Below the pieces are notes generated by a model. It saw nothing but the letters and a program-made list of their open reading frames with translations, made no database searches and was not told where the DNA came from. From Marvania coccoides (lineage: Eukaryota; Chlorophyta; Trebouxiophyceae; Chlorellales; Chlorellaceae), in contig OY978098.1 in NCBI GenBank assembly GCA_963854735.1, positions 2,740,001 through 2,804,000 of the forward strand: a DNA stretch of 64,000 nucleotides, given 5' to 3'. Within the stretch, counting starts at the first letter, position 1; every line of letters begins with the position of its first letter. The position numbers and the translations under genes were made by a program. Below, piece by piece: positions 1 through 9,955 of this stretch.

Positions 1-153
1 TTTTCTAACCTGGAGAAGAGCGTGCTGGAGGACATCGACATCGTCAAAAGTTCGAGCCTCATCAACCCCGGCACCCCCATCACTGGGATGATCTACGACG
101 TCAAAACTGGCAAGCTGTCGGTGGTGGGTACTGCCGAGACCCCCACTAAGTGA
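1..153 (+). CDS. Probable beta-carbonic anhydrase, C-terminal end (partial)
   Basis: An open frame runs from the first base to TGA at 151-153 and encodes the last 50 residues of a protein cut by the window edge. The end, with LEKSVLEDIDIVKSSSLI, a Pro-Gly turn and then GMIYDVKTGKLSVV, follows the closing helix plus beta-strand pattern (SLI..., G-x-x-YDVKTG-L) of type-D (Rv1284-like) beta-class carbonic anhydrases, which interconvert CO2 and bicarbonate. The zinc ligands lie upstream, outside the window, so activity cannot be judged. The family call rests on memory of the C-terminal pattern only. Position 1 may be inside an exon or just after an acceptor site. Confidence 0.5.
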   Translation, partial: FSNLEKSVLEDIDIVKSSSLINPGTPITGMIYDVKTGKLSVVGTAETPTK

Positions 154-777
154 TGGAGTTCGAGTTAGAGAAGAGCGTAGCATGCTCATTCATACTAAAA
201 TATTGAAATTTTTGTTTCTCAGCCATTCCTTCTGCCATTAAGGATTTAGATTTTTGTCCTATTGTCCATGAAATTTTTTACCCAACCGCGCCTATGATGT
301 ACAACTGCACCTATGATGTACGACAACAAGGTGTTTGTTGTTGTTTTTTAACTACAAGATATTTATATCTTGTATAAAGCTGTCGATTGACAGTTAGTTA
401 GTAAATGGAATAAATCGTATTGATTGCGATCAGATCCCTCTCCCGCCATGGGCAATATTTCCATCATGCAGGCAAAAAAATAATTATCCTCGGTGCATAT
501 TGAGCATATGAATGCAGGCAAACAAAAAAAAAGAGAAAACCGTTGGGTGGATTTATAATTATTGGATGGGAAAAAGAAATAATATAATAATATACAGTGA
601 GGCAGTAGCTCTGCCTTACTGTGGCGGGGTTTGTGGCACGTCGGCTTGCGGATCTCTATAGGGGCACAACCACGGTAGTGGACGTTAAACCACATGTTAA
701 ACCTTGAAACCTTGAAACCAGTAGGTGAAACCTACTGGTTTCAAGGTTAAAATTATGAACATAAAAACTGCGATTAC
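154..777. other. Intergenic region between two convergent gene ends
   Basis: AT-rich spacer between the stop of the carbonic-anhydrase-like gene (+) and the stop of the pectate-lyase-like gene (-). It holds a short direct repeat (CCTATGATGTAC twice near 290-325) and a perfect 18-bp hairpin at 708-748. No coding frame with believable composition was seen. Confidence 0.6.
708..748. repeat. Perfect inverted repeat / hairpin (18-bp arms, 5-nt loop)
   Basis: Bases 708-725 are the exact reverse complement of 731-748, with loop TGAAA. The arm carries CTTGAAACC, a motif that recurs near other gene ends in this window (about 14182-14200 and 61592-61610). It lies 30 bases beyond the stop of the minus-strand gene, so it would form a strong stem in that gene's 3' UTR. 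Confidence 0.85.
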
Positions 778-2942
778 TCAGGAAACACAGCATCCGGCCG
801 GACGCCGTGCTACTTGGTACAAGTAAATATTAGCTGGCTCAGGAGTCGCGTCGACGTCAATGTGGTGGTCGAGACAGCGATACCCCTGAAAATTGCCCAC
901 GTAAGCAGCCTTCCAGGAAGCATAACTGCACGGCCCTTGTAGGTTTGTCGTATTGTCAATAGTGATAGGCCTTCCGTTTGCCTTGCGGATGTTCCAGAAA
1001 GTGGCGAATGCGCCGTGCGGGAACCCATTGTTGTAGCTGCCGCTCCCGTCTTTGAAAATGGCCTTGCCCAACCCGACATCGATGTCTGAGTAGAGAGTGC
1101 CGAAGGGAGCGGATCTGCATTTAAATTTCGAAGTAAGAAGGAGACGAGTTTGAAAACATAAACACTTCCGGAGAAAAATAAGAAAATGTATATCCCCAAG
1201 CTTGAACTAACCTGTGAGATTCTAAAGAAAAGTCGCTGCCTCGGCCATGTTCCCAAACAGAGAGCATCGTGTTGCGAACGGAGCCACAGTGTTGAGCGGT
1301 GGCCTTGACATCAAAATCTGTAACTCTAACGTCGGCGGAGTTGTGCACGCCAATGCCGACGTGGCTGAACTCAAAGAATGTCTTTGTTAAAATACAAGCG
1401 CAAATATAAAATGCCAACAATTGTGGGACGTTTCACTCACGCTTGGAATTTTTGAGCGGGAGACGATCGATCGGCAGTTGTTGCAGTTTCTACGCCCAAA
1501 AGTGTGACAAAGTGGCTCTGCCATACGAAGAATCCCATGTCTGCGTTTAAGACAGCCACATTGCGCACCCATGCATTAAACGCATTCTTGACGAGCAGTG
1601 CGTTCCTACCCTTTTCAAGGTGATGCGGCTCTGCTTTTGCATACTCAAATTCTATCGACAGGTCTTCTACGCCGCAGCCTTGGGGCACGGTGGTCTCTGG
1701 GAAGACGTGCAGCTCAGCATTCCACTCGGGCCTCACCGCCAGAGGAATTCTGCGTTCCAAAGTAATGACGTTGCCCTTTTTAGCCTTCACTCGGGAAGCC
1801 CAGCGAAAGATGTCCTGCAAAAACACACGGAAAAACAATTGAGTGCAAAATTAAAACATGCTGTATTTATAGAAAAATATATGCATTTTTTCATACTTTT
1901 CGTCCGAAGAGTCCCTTGAAATTTTCAATGCCGCAGACCGACGGGGGCAGGACGCCACCGTAGAGAGCCGTCACCAAACTTCCAGTGAGACTTCCCGCAG
2001 AAGGGTCGCTTTGAAAGAGCCACACCCACTGGCCGACTGATATATTTGCGGCGCTGTCTAAGTGGACTGTGGTCTTCCCACGGAGCTGTTTCCTCACGAT
2101 GGTGGCTATTTTAGTCGCTGAAGATGACTTGTGGTTAGAGCCTGCACACAAAACCGCTTTTATTTTTCATTTCGCACCTTAGAATCGTATAATACCCTCT
2201 GGAAGATTTTTTTTTTCGAGAGCATTTTTCCCCTGGCCAAATCGTCGGTGATTTCCGAGTGTATATACAAAAAAAAAATACGACCGCCATGCGTAATCAT
2301 TATTAACTTACCCATGATGCGGATGAACCCATCGTCCCACGAGTAAATCGATTCTGAGTCATTTCCAGGAACGCGGGGCACCGGGCAGTCTTGCCCGCAA
2401 TAATATTCCCAATTTGGTCTGGGGCAGGTCAACGTGGTCGTGTTTTTTAGGTAGGGCACCCAGGGACGAGCGTCAGCGAGGCCGTGCGGGATGTATATCG
2501 TCGTCATTTTCTTTCCAGCGCCCTTCAGTACAATGCGGCTGGCCGTGATGTTGATCTGCCTTCCCACGCGATATTGCCCAGCTGGCAAAAACACAGTGCC
2601 GCCGCCGGCCAGGGCAGCAGCGTCCACGGCCCTCTGAATGGAGCGGGAGGCGTCCAAGCTCCCGTCCTTTTTCGCTCCGTAAGATCTCACCACGTTGAAC
2701 ACTTTTGTGGGCACCACGGGGCTGGCGAGGCCTGCTCGGTAGCCAGCGTAAGACCAGTCGGGCAGTATCCAAGGCACGTTTGCCTCGTTTCCAGCTCGCA
2801 CGAGCTCTGTAAGAGAGACAGGGATGAATCTTGAATTATAATTGTTTGTATTTCAGTAAACCATCTCCTCCAAATACTAACCGCTGCTAAGCAAAGCGAG
2901 CACCACCAGGCAGAAGATGTTGAAAGTTGCGTTTCTTCTCAT
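778..2942 (-). CDS. Secreted pectate-lyase-superfamily (right-handed beta-helix) protein
   Basis: Six exons: 2942-2882, 2806-2312, 2141-1897, 1814-1441, 1364-1212, 1114-778. All have GT-AG introns and keep frame, giving 554 aa. Exon 1 encodes a signal peptide (MRRNATFNIFCLVVLALLSS). Mature residues from about 45 on show the start of a Pectate_lyase_3-type domain: FNVVRSYGAKKDGSLDASRS, then IQRAVDAAALAGGGTVFLPA and G-Y-R-V. This is the usual 'GAxxDGxxDxxxAIQxAidaA...GGtVylPaG' opening of poly-saccharide-acting beta-helix enzymes. Later segments (GVEDLSIEFEYAK, NAWVRNVAVLNADMGFFVWQ) read as successive beta-helix coils. It probably acts outside the cell or on the wall or extracellular matrix. 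Substrate and catalytic residues cannot be assigned. The predicted exons cover a whole family-length protein. Family confidence is high; lyase versus hydrolase versus non-enzymatic is open. Confidence 0.8.
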
Positions 2943-3824
2943 GTAGCCAAGCTATGCAATTCGCAAGGGAGTGGGTTTGGTTTCAGCGATTTTAGATTGA
3001 AAGTTGGACTCGGTTAATTTGCCGAGGAAATAGCAATTACTGGCAATTCCAACAATGAAAACAGGTATGGCATTCGCATCTTAATTCGCATCTCAAAAAT
3101 AAATTCGGCTGAAAAAGTATTTCCACAACAACCACGCGTCTTCACCATACCATTTTGTTTTGGGGGGAAAAAACTCCGGTGTCCGACTCAATAGTCGCGC
3201 AGTAGTCCACCAGTAGGCAACGTAGTCTTCAGAAGAAGACGGTGGGGTGAAAATTTCGATCACTCTGGCCTGGCGACGAGAACAGCCCCGAAAGCTTTCT
3301 TTTTTTACTGAAGTCTGAAGTAGCTGAACACAAAATGCATCAAAGACGTTCTTGTTTCATTTTCGGCCATGGAGAGTGCAGTATTACGAAGCAGGAGAGA
3401 TTAAAGAAATGCGAGTGTGCACTAAGAGCTGTAAGAGCTCTGAGGAGGGCAGCATGGGGAGCATCATGCACGATGCAGGGCACGCAGAAGCACATGCATC
3501 AAGCGGCGCGTGTTGAAGGGCTGTATACTACAGTCGTCAATCCCAAAATGGGCTATATTCGAATGCCTCAAGGGAGAGAGCATACGGGCGTCAAGCGCCT
3601 CCCCTCGTGACGACCACCGCCGCCTTGCGCTCCGACAATCCCTCACAAGTGAGGGCCAGTCGTGCAGAAAACGCAACAGGACACCTCTGAAACCGTTTTG
3701 AGCCATGCCCAAGCCCTCTCACAAACAACAGCTCTACGAATTCACTGCCAGGGCCAAAGCCCTCTTCCCCCTTTTTTTCGAGTGCTGAAATAAGCAGTGC
3801 AATTTATTTTTTCCCCAAAAGATT
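2943..3824. other. Divergent intergenic region upstream of the pectate-lyase-like gene and ZSWIM7
   Basis: About 880 bases between two divergent starts. Short frames exist (for example 3335-3610 +) but they have low-complexity, unrecognisable products and no supporting splice logic. I see no RNA gene or repeat here. Confidence 0.5.
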
Positions 3825-4627
3825 ATGACACACGTACGACCTTTGCCGAGCCTAAACAGGTGTGCTGTGCCCTGGCTTTAGGTTTCAACCTCTCGATTTC
3901 GAACTTTTTTTTTTTGAAACTAGGTTCCCTCATTTTATGCAGCGTCGCCGACCAAATTTTCAAGGAAATCAGTCGCTCAGGCAAAGGTGAGATCCCAAGA
4001 CTGCGTGTTTGGAACCCTATTTTTTTTCCAAGTTCAATCTGAGAGCTTTTCGAATTTGTTTTCTGCTACAGCGACGGACGACGAGCTGTCAAGGTGATTT
4101 TAACATACCCATCACCCCCCCCCCCCCCCCCCCCCCTTTTTGTGTGTGGCGAGAGCGCGCCGAGATTACGCCTCCCCACTCTTTCTTCACCCACCACCAC
4201 CGCCGCCGCCTAATTTTGTTTCTGCAGCCTGCACTTTCTGTTCGACAAGCACTTTGAGAAGGCGGTGCAGATTGTAGACCAAGGAGGTGTGTACTCCTTC
4301 AAAGGCCGCGTTTCTGGGCGCAAGGTGTTTCAGGTGCAGGGCCACCGCCCCTCCGACCGGTACACTGTCTTTCCCCGCCACTACTGCACCTGCCACTCAT
4401 TCCACTTTGACGTAGTCAGCAAAGGAGAAGCCGTATTTGTGAGTTTATATCGGGGTTTCCTTCTTTTCTTGTATGACAAATGAAGAAATATATTAAAATA
4501 TCTCAACATGCCGATTTTCCTGCAGTGCAAGCACCAGCTGGCTGTGCTGCTGGCAGAGGCGCTGAAACGCACCAAGCAGACCGAAACCAACGACCTGGTT
4601 GTGGCGGAGCTGCTTGAGGGCGCGTAG
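3825..4627 (+). CDS. ZSWIM7: ZSWIM7/SWS1-type SWIM zinc-finger protein (homologous recombination)
   Basis: Five exons, 3825-3859, 3943-3986, 4072-4093 (22-nt microexon), 4228-4438 and 4526-4627, encode 137 aa, close to the 140 aa of human ZSWIM7. The N-terminal helix (VADQIFKEISRS...DDELSSLHFLF) and central strand region (GRVSGRKVFQVQG) match the family. The SWIM zinc site CxCx(n)CxH is complete: C-T-C-H-S-F in exon 4 and C-K-H at the start of exon 5. In animals and fungi the SWS1-SWSAP1/Psy3-type complex binds RAD51 paralogues and promotes RAD51 filament formation during recombination repair. The start was chosen because ATG 3825 gives 11 codons plus 2 nt, exactly the phase exon 2 needs. The stop is only 14 nt before the next gene's ATG on the same strand. 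Confidence 0.88.
4115..4136 (+). repeat. Poly-C tract (22 C) in ZSWIM7 intron 3
   Basis: Uninterrupted run of 22 cytosines about 20 nt after the donor of the intron that follows the 22-nt microexon. A second, longer run (28 C) lies at 53965-53992, also just after a donor site. Confidence 0.9.
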
Positions 4628-4641
4628 AGCAGTAATCAGTC

Positions 4642-5610
4642 ATGGCAGACAGCGCCAGTGCCACTCATTTTGTATACAAGAGGAAATTTGAAGAAGAGCG
4701 ACGGCAGTTTGAGGAGCGGCACGGCATGACAGACGATAGCCGAGATGATCACTTCGACAAGATGCCGCTCCGCGAAGGCGATGCAGCGGAAGGAAACGAC
4801 TCTGACACTGAGCTTGACGAAGGCGGAGGGGGAGGTGCCGTCGAGGTCGTAGAACCAGTGCTGGAGGCCGCTGCTGCTATCGAGAGGGTGCTGGAGAGTC
4901 GAGACAGGGCGTTGCAGCACCCGGACTTGCTTGGCGGCGATGAAGAGGAGGAGCAGCTGCATGAGGAGGAGGAGGAAGAAGATGAAGATATTGAGGCGGC
5001 AGAAGCAAAACTCGCGGAGGGCATTTTGATGAAGGAGGCGGCAGAGGTGACGGCAGATCAGCAGGACGGGGGGGCAAGGTTCATCGAGCAGCCTTTCAAC
5101 TCAACCGCGGGTGAGCTGGACCAGGGGAACGAAGAGGAGCTGCCGGGAACTCTGGGCGGTGCGCTGAGAACTGACGCTGCCCTCAAAGAGGAGATTGCCG
5201 GCATCGATGGCGTGGGATTCGACGCTGGGGCGGGCCGCCACGACGATCACGCTTACGACGTGGCGAATTTGGCGCGCGAACGCAGCCGCAGTGGGGCCAG
5301 CATGGGCGGGGGGCTGGCTGGAGGAATCGAGCAAGTGCACATGGCACACAGGCATGAGCTCCCACCGCGCCACGCCCCGGAACACTACTTTTTGCAAGGC
5401 TTCATTTGGACGCTGGTATTTCTTCATTTGGTGGCAGTGGCGGTGTGGCTGAGGGCGTGCTGGCGGCAGCGGCGGGGAGGAAAGGATCCCACAATGCGGG
5501 CGCACGCCGTGGCGCCGCCACAAAAGGTGGGGTGCAGCTACGACCTGGACAAGCCGTTTGCCATAACGAAGGTGGAGCTGCCGCTGAAAAGCATGAAATT
5601 TTCGCCATGA
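4642..5610 (+). CDS. Acidic protein with one C-terminal membrane segment, unknown function
   Basis: Intronless frame of 322 codons from ATG 4642 to TGA 5608-5610, starting 14 nt after the ZSWIM7 stop. Not recognised. Residues 1-40 are charged and helical (KRKFEEERRQFEERHG). Residues about 55-160 are very acidic with runs of Glu/Asp and Ala, and look disordered. One hydrophobic helix lies at about 250-270 (FLQGFIWTLVFLHLVAVAVW), followed by a basic patch (RACWRQRRGGK). That layout suggests a tail-region-anchored membrane protein with the acidic N-terminus in the cytosol by the positive-inside rule (inference). The lack of promoter space suggests co-transcription with ZSWIM7. A TGTAA poly(A)-type signal lies at 5676-5680. 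Confidence 0.75.
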   Translation: MADSASATHFVYKRKFEEERRQFEERHGMTDDSRDDHFDKMPLREGDAAEGNDSDTELDEGGGGGAVEVVEPVLEAAAAIERVLESRDRALQHPDLLGGDEEEEQLHEEEEEEDEDIEAAEAKLAEGILMKEAAEVTADQQDGGARFIEQPFNSTAGELDQGNEEELPGTLGGALRTDAALKEEIAGIDGVGFDAGAGRHDDHAYDVANLARERSRSGASMGGGLAGGIEQVHMAHRHELPPRHAPEHYFLQGFIWTLVFLHLVAVAVWLRACWRQRRGGKDPTMRAHAVAPPQKVGCSYDLDKPFAITKVELPLKSMKFSP

Positions 5611-5993
5611 GGCGGTGATTACTAATTTTGACGCTAGTAGGCTTTTGTACTGTTTTTCTTCTTCTTTTTGAAGTGTGTAACATAGTTATCAAGTCATCTG
5701 CGGGGTGAATAACATACTAATGCTTGGAAAGGGCAAGCATCACTGGATAGTTCTGGCCTCAATTCCATATTTTGCCACTCAATTCCAGGCTGGCCGAACG
5801 CGTTTCGTCATTTTTCACATTTTCGACCGTGTACACATTTCCAATGCCCTAATGGGTAGCCATAAATTTCAACTTTATGCGTCGGAATCAAAATAATGAA
5901 ACTAGATTGAGATCAGATGGATGTATGTTTTCTATGTATCCCCTCGCACACCAACCATTATCCCCTAACAAGAGAATCAAGCGTTTTATTGGA
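5611..5993. other. Intergenic region
   Basis: AT-rich spacer carrying the 3' UTR of the acidic membrane protein, with TGTAA at 5676-5680 (66 nt past the stop), and the 5' region of the next large gene. No further gene seen. Confidence 0.6.
5676..5680 (+). terminator. Possible poly(A) signal TGTAA
   Basis: TGTAA is the common chlorophyte polyadenylation signal. Here it lies 66 nt after the stop of the acidic TM protein, and no comparable signal separates ZSWIM7 from that gene. Confidence 0.4.
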
Positions 5994-8900
5994 ATGCAGA
6001 GTGTAGATCGAGCTGCCCAGCAGCTGTCTGCAGCATGTGCGGCTTATGCCACAGCTGCAGATCAAATGCAGACCTTGCACGAGCCCGAAGTGGAGGAGGC
6101 GGCCAAGAAATGCTGGACTATTGAAGACGAGATCGTGCAGGCAAGGGTTTCAGCGTATTTACTATAATTGTGTTTTCCGGGAGAGAGAACACCCCATCGA
6201 CGTCATCCGCCGATTAAAATATTGTTTGCAGGTCAAAGGCCGCTTGTTCCGATCGAAAAACCTGGTGGTAGAAACCCCACGCTTCTCACACGATGCGGAA
6301 CACGAGTTTGGTGAGGTATTGGAGCGCTTTGAGAAGGCTGGGGCAGGCATAGTCTCAGCCTTTGCCGTCGAAGTGAAAGTTGCAGAGCAGCGGCTGCTCC
6401 ACTCGGTGACCACAGCGCTGGAGGCAGGCCCAGAGGCGCAACTCCATGCCTTGGACTCTCTTTTAGGCCTGTCTGACCGTATTTCTCCCCGGGCAATACA
6501 AGCTTTACTACCAACCACAGCAGCGCTCGCTGCGCATGCTGCGCTGCAGGTGGGGTTGGCGTACGTGAGCGCCACCCAAGGCACAGCTGGGGTGGCCTCT
6601 CTGGCAGCGGTCTTGGCTCGTCACGGAGCTGGAGGCAGCGATGCAGTCATGGGGTTGTTGCAGCCGACGCCTGAAGACATTTTACCGGTGCTGCGGGCGG
6701 CAGGCGAAGGCGGCACAGCGCACCCAGCTGCCATTGCTCGGCTGCTCGTGCAGTGCGACCTGTCTAGCGCGCCAGAGAGCGATCTTGCCGCTTTGCCGCA
6801 TGCTTTGTGTGATTTGATGCCGACTGGCTCCAGCGGCAAGGAGCGCGCTGGAGACGCAGCTCGCAGCTGCGTTGCGCTGGCAGCTGCAATTTTGAAAGTC
6901 GCAGAACGCAACCCAGAGGTCGTTGCTGCCCCTGCTGCGGAGGCGCTGCTTCAAATGGTGCTTGCCGCATCCAAGGGCATCGCTCCGCGAGCCGTGCGGC
7001 AGCTGGTGGAAGGGGCAGCTGGTCCCACGGGCCTGGCAGCCGTTGCTGTCCCTGTTCTGGCCGACTGGGTGTTTTCTTTTGCGCCCCAGCAGCTGGAAAG
7101 TGTAGGGGCTCAGCTGATGGAAGCTGTGCCGTGGGGGTGGCTGGCGGAGGCAGCGCCGCCTGCGCTGCAGCTGCGATGGATGCTGGGAGCTGTGGCCGCG
7201 GGCAAAGCGCTGGCGCAGTTTGAGGGAGGGTCAGAGCATGCTGCGGCTGCTGCGGCCGCCACTGCTGAGTGTCTCAGCGGCCCTGCAGGATGGAAACTGG
7301 CCACTGGCGCGGTGGGGGGCGCCGAAGAGGAAGCGCACATGCTGTGCATGATGGAGGTAAGATTCTTGGTTTATGAATTACAATTGGCAAGCATATTTGA
7401 TGCATTTTGTCTTTTGTGGTTTAATTTCTACTGAGTAAAATTGAGAGGTGCTTAATCAATCTCGAATGGGGTTTTGCGTTTTCAACCCTCTCTCACTGAC
7501 ATAATGACGCCTGCAGGCCCCCACCAGTGCTGCCCACAGCGGCAGTGTGCGACTAATGTGGAGCCAAGTGCAGGCCATGATTGGGCTCGCGCTGTGCTGC
7601 AAATGGGTGAAATCCCCGACAGAAACAGCCTCCGATGCAGCCAGCAAAGTACAAAACCTTCTGGAGGCCAGCAGGCTGGCGGAATCACTGGCGCTCATGC
7701 TGCAAAGCGGGCGGAGCGCAGCAGCTGCCTCCATCTGCGGGCAGGTCGTTAACGACGTTGCGGCAGCGCCAGCAGCGCAATGCATGCAGTGTCTCATTCC
7801 CACGGTCGGTTTCGTGCTCGTTGCGGCGTTGGCGGCTGAAGATGGCGGAGCGGGGCAAGCTGCTTTCACCCGAGGCGCAGCTGAGGCAGTCTTAGAGGCT
7901 TATAACGGCTCCCAGCAACCCGCGGCGCCTGTGTGTTCTCTAGAAGGAGTCTCCGAGGGCTTGGAAGCGCTGGATTTGAAAGACGATGCCGCCAACAATG
8001 GCAGTTTCACAGCGGTTGCAACTTGGCTGGGGATTTTAATCTCAGAGCTGGCTCAGCCCACCGAAACCTCCCCTGGGGCGGTGTTCCAACTGGCGGCGCA
8101 GCTCACTCGTGCAATTTATTGCCTCCTCCCCGCTGGAGGCCCCCAGGCAAGCGGAGATGAAGGAAGCCTGGCCCCGCCGCCTCGCTTGGTACGATTGGCT
8201 CTCACTTTAGCGACAGCTCTTCGTGGCGTGTCGCCCCAGCGCATGCAAGAGCTGGCATCTTCGCTGATATCGTTCAGCTTGCCCTGGATTCGCGTGCTGG
8301 GTGTGTGGATCGCCGATGCCGCTGCTCTCATCGCCTGGCTACCCCAAGAAACGCTGGGATGGACTTTAGAGCAGGTGGAAGCAGCGCTGACCGCCCCTCC
8401 TCCTCCTTCAGGTGCTGAAGTCTCCGCCAATGAGTTGCTGCTGCTGCAAGAAGCCACTGCGGCATCGGCAAATTCTCCCGTCGTGGCGGTGACTGCCATG
8501 CTGTGGCATGAGCTCTTCCTGCGGGTCACGCGGTACCCCGACGCCTTGGCCCCGCTGCTAGACAGTCACGAGCTGCTGGTGGGGCTGGGCGCCGCCAGCG
8601 GTGCAATTTTCCCCAAGAGCTCTGCACTGGCAAACGCTGTGAGCGCTTTGAAGGGCATGGTGGAAAGCGCGCCAGGGGGAGGAGGAGAAGAAATCACGAA
8701 GCAGCAGCCCCCTTCCAAGCTGCTGCCGTTCATCGGCACGCTGCAGGTTGCATCGGATGTAGCGGCGTTTGAGAAGCAATGGAGGGAGTGGGCTGAAAAG
8801 TCAATCGCTGCTGTTGGATCACCAAGGAGCGTGCACTCCCCGCAATCTGTCCCCTCCCACCAGCCGCTGCCAGAACCCCTGGCAACCTCTCCCTTCGCTG

Positions 8901-9896
8901 AGAAGCGGAGGAGCCAAGAAGCGGCACTGAAGAAAGCAGCAACGGCGCTGCGGCTGTGGGCGAGGCAGGGAGAGAAGGCTGAGGCCCCGCTGGAGGGCGC
9001 GGATATGGGACCCAGCGACGGGATGCCGGGCGGAGTGCCCGATTGCCTGGCAGATGCTCAAGCCACGCTGTGGGAGGCGAGCCACCGCTGGGCTGACGAA
9101 ATTGCGGAGGCCCACGCTTCGCTGCGGCAGGCGGTGTGCCAGCAGTACGTTGCAGTGGACCGACAGTACCTGCAAGAGACGTCTGACGAGTACACCGACG
9201 AGCAACGCATCCCCAAGGTGCATCGCGACCCACAGTACGGCCCAAAATGCCAGGGGCTGCGGCAGCGCGTGCACGCCACCGCACTCGAGGCTGTGACGGC
9301 TGCTGAGGTGGAAATGGCCGCAGCAGCGCTGTTCATGTTCGAGTACATGTTGCTGGAGGCGGCGGAGCCTGGGGAAGCCCCTCAGGAGCGAGCCTTTGTC
9401 CGGTCACAGCTGTTGGCAACCACCGCATTCTCCCTGGTGGACGGCTCCACTCCTCCCTGCGCTGCGCCGTTCCTGGTGGGGCTGTACGAGCGGGCAGTGG
9501 GTCCGGGTGGAGGACTAACTCTCCCTGCTGACGCCAAGCTGGTGCTGGTCCCTAAAATTGCGAAGATTCTGACACACGCCAGCCCTGGGACGCCTGGGCC
9601 TGTGCTGCTAGAGAACGAAGTGGTGCGCCTGCTGAGGGCGTCGCTTGACCCTGACGCGCTACTGAACGCAGGCAGGCTGCGCGAGTTTTTATCGGCACTG
9701 CAGCTGGTGGGGCGGCTGTGCGAGGAAGAGGGCGAACATTCGGCGCCCATGCTGGCAGGATTTGACGCTAATCGGTTTGCTGTGCTGGTGGCGGAGAGGC
9801 CGGGGGCCGACCGTGCTTCTGGCTCCAGTTCCTCGGGGGCAAAAGTAAGGGGAAAAGGGTGCATGCAGGATATTTTGGTTTGTTTTTCTCTACAGT

Positions 9897-9955
<59 letters not shown>

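Noticed and set aside
3335..3610. 91-codon plus-strand frame between the pectate-lyase-like gene and ZSWIM7
   Set aside because: No recognisable domain, mixed composition, no splice or poly(A) context, and an equally long antisense frame; most likely chance.
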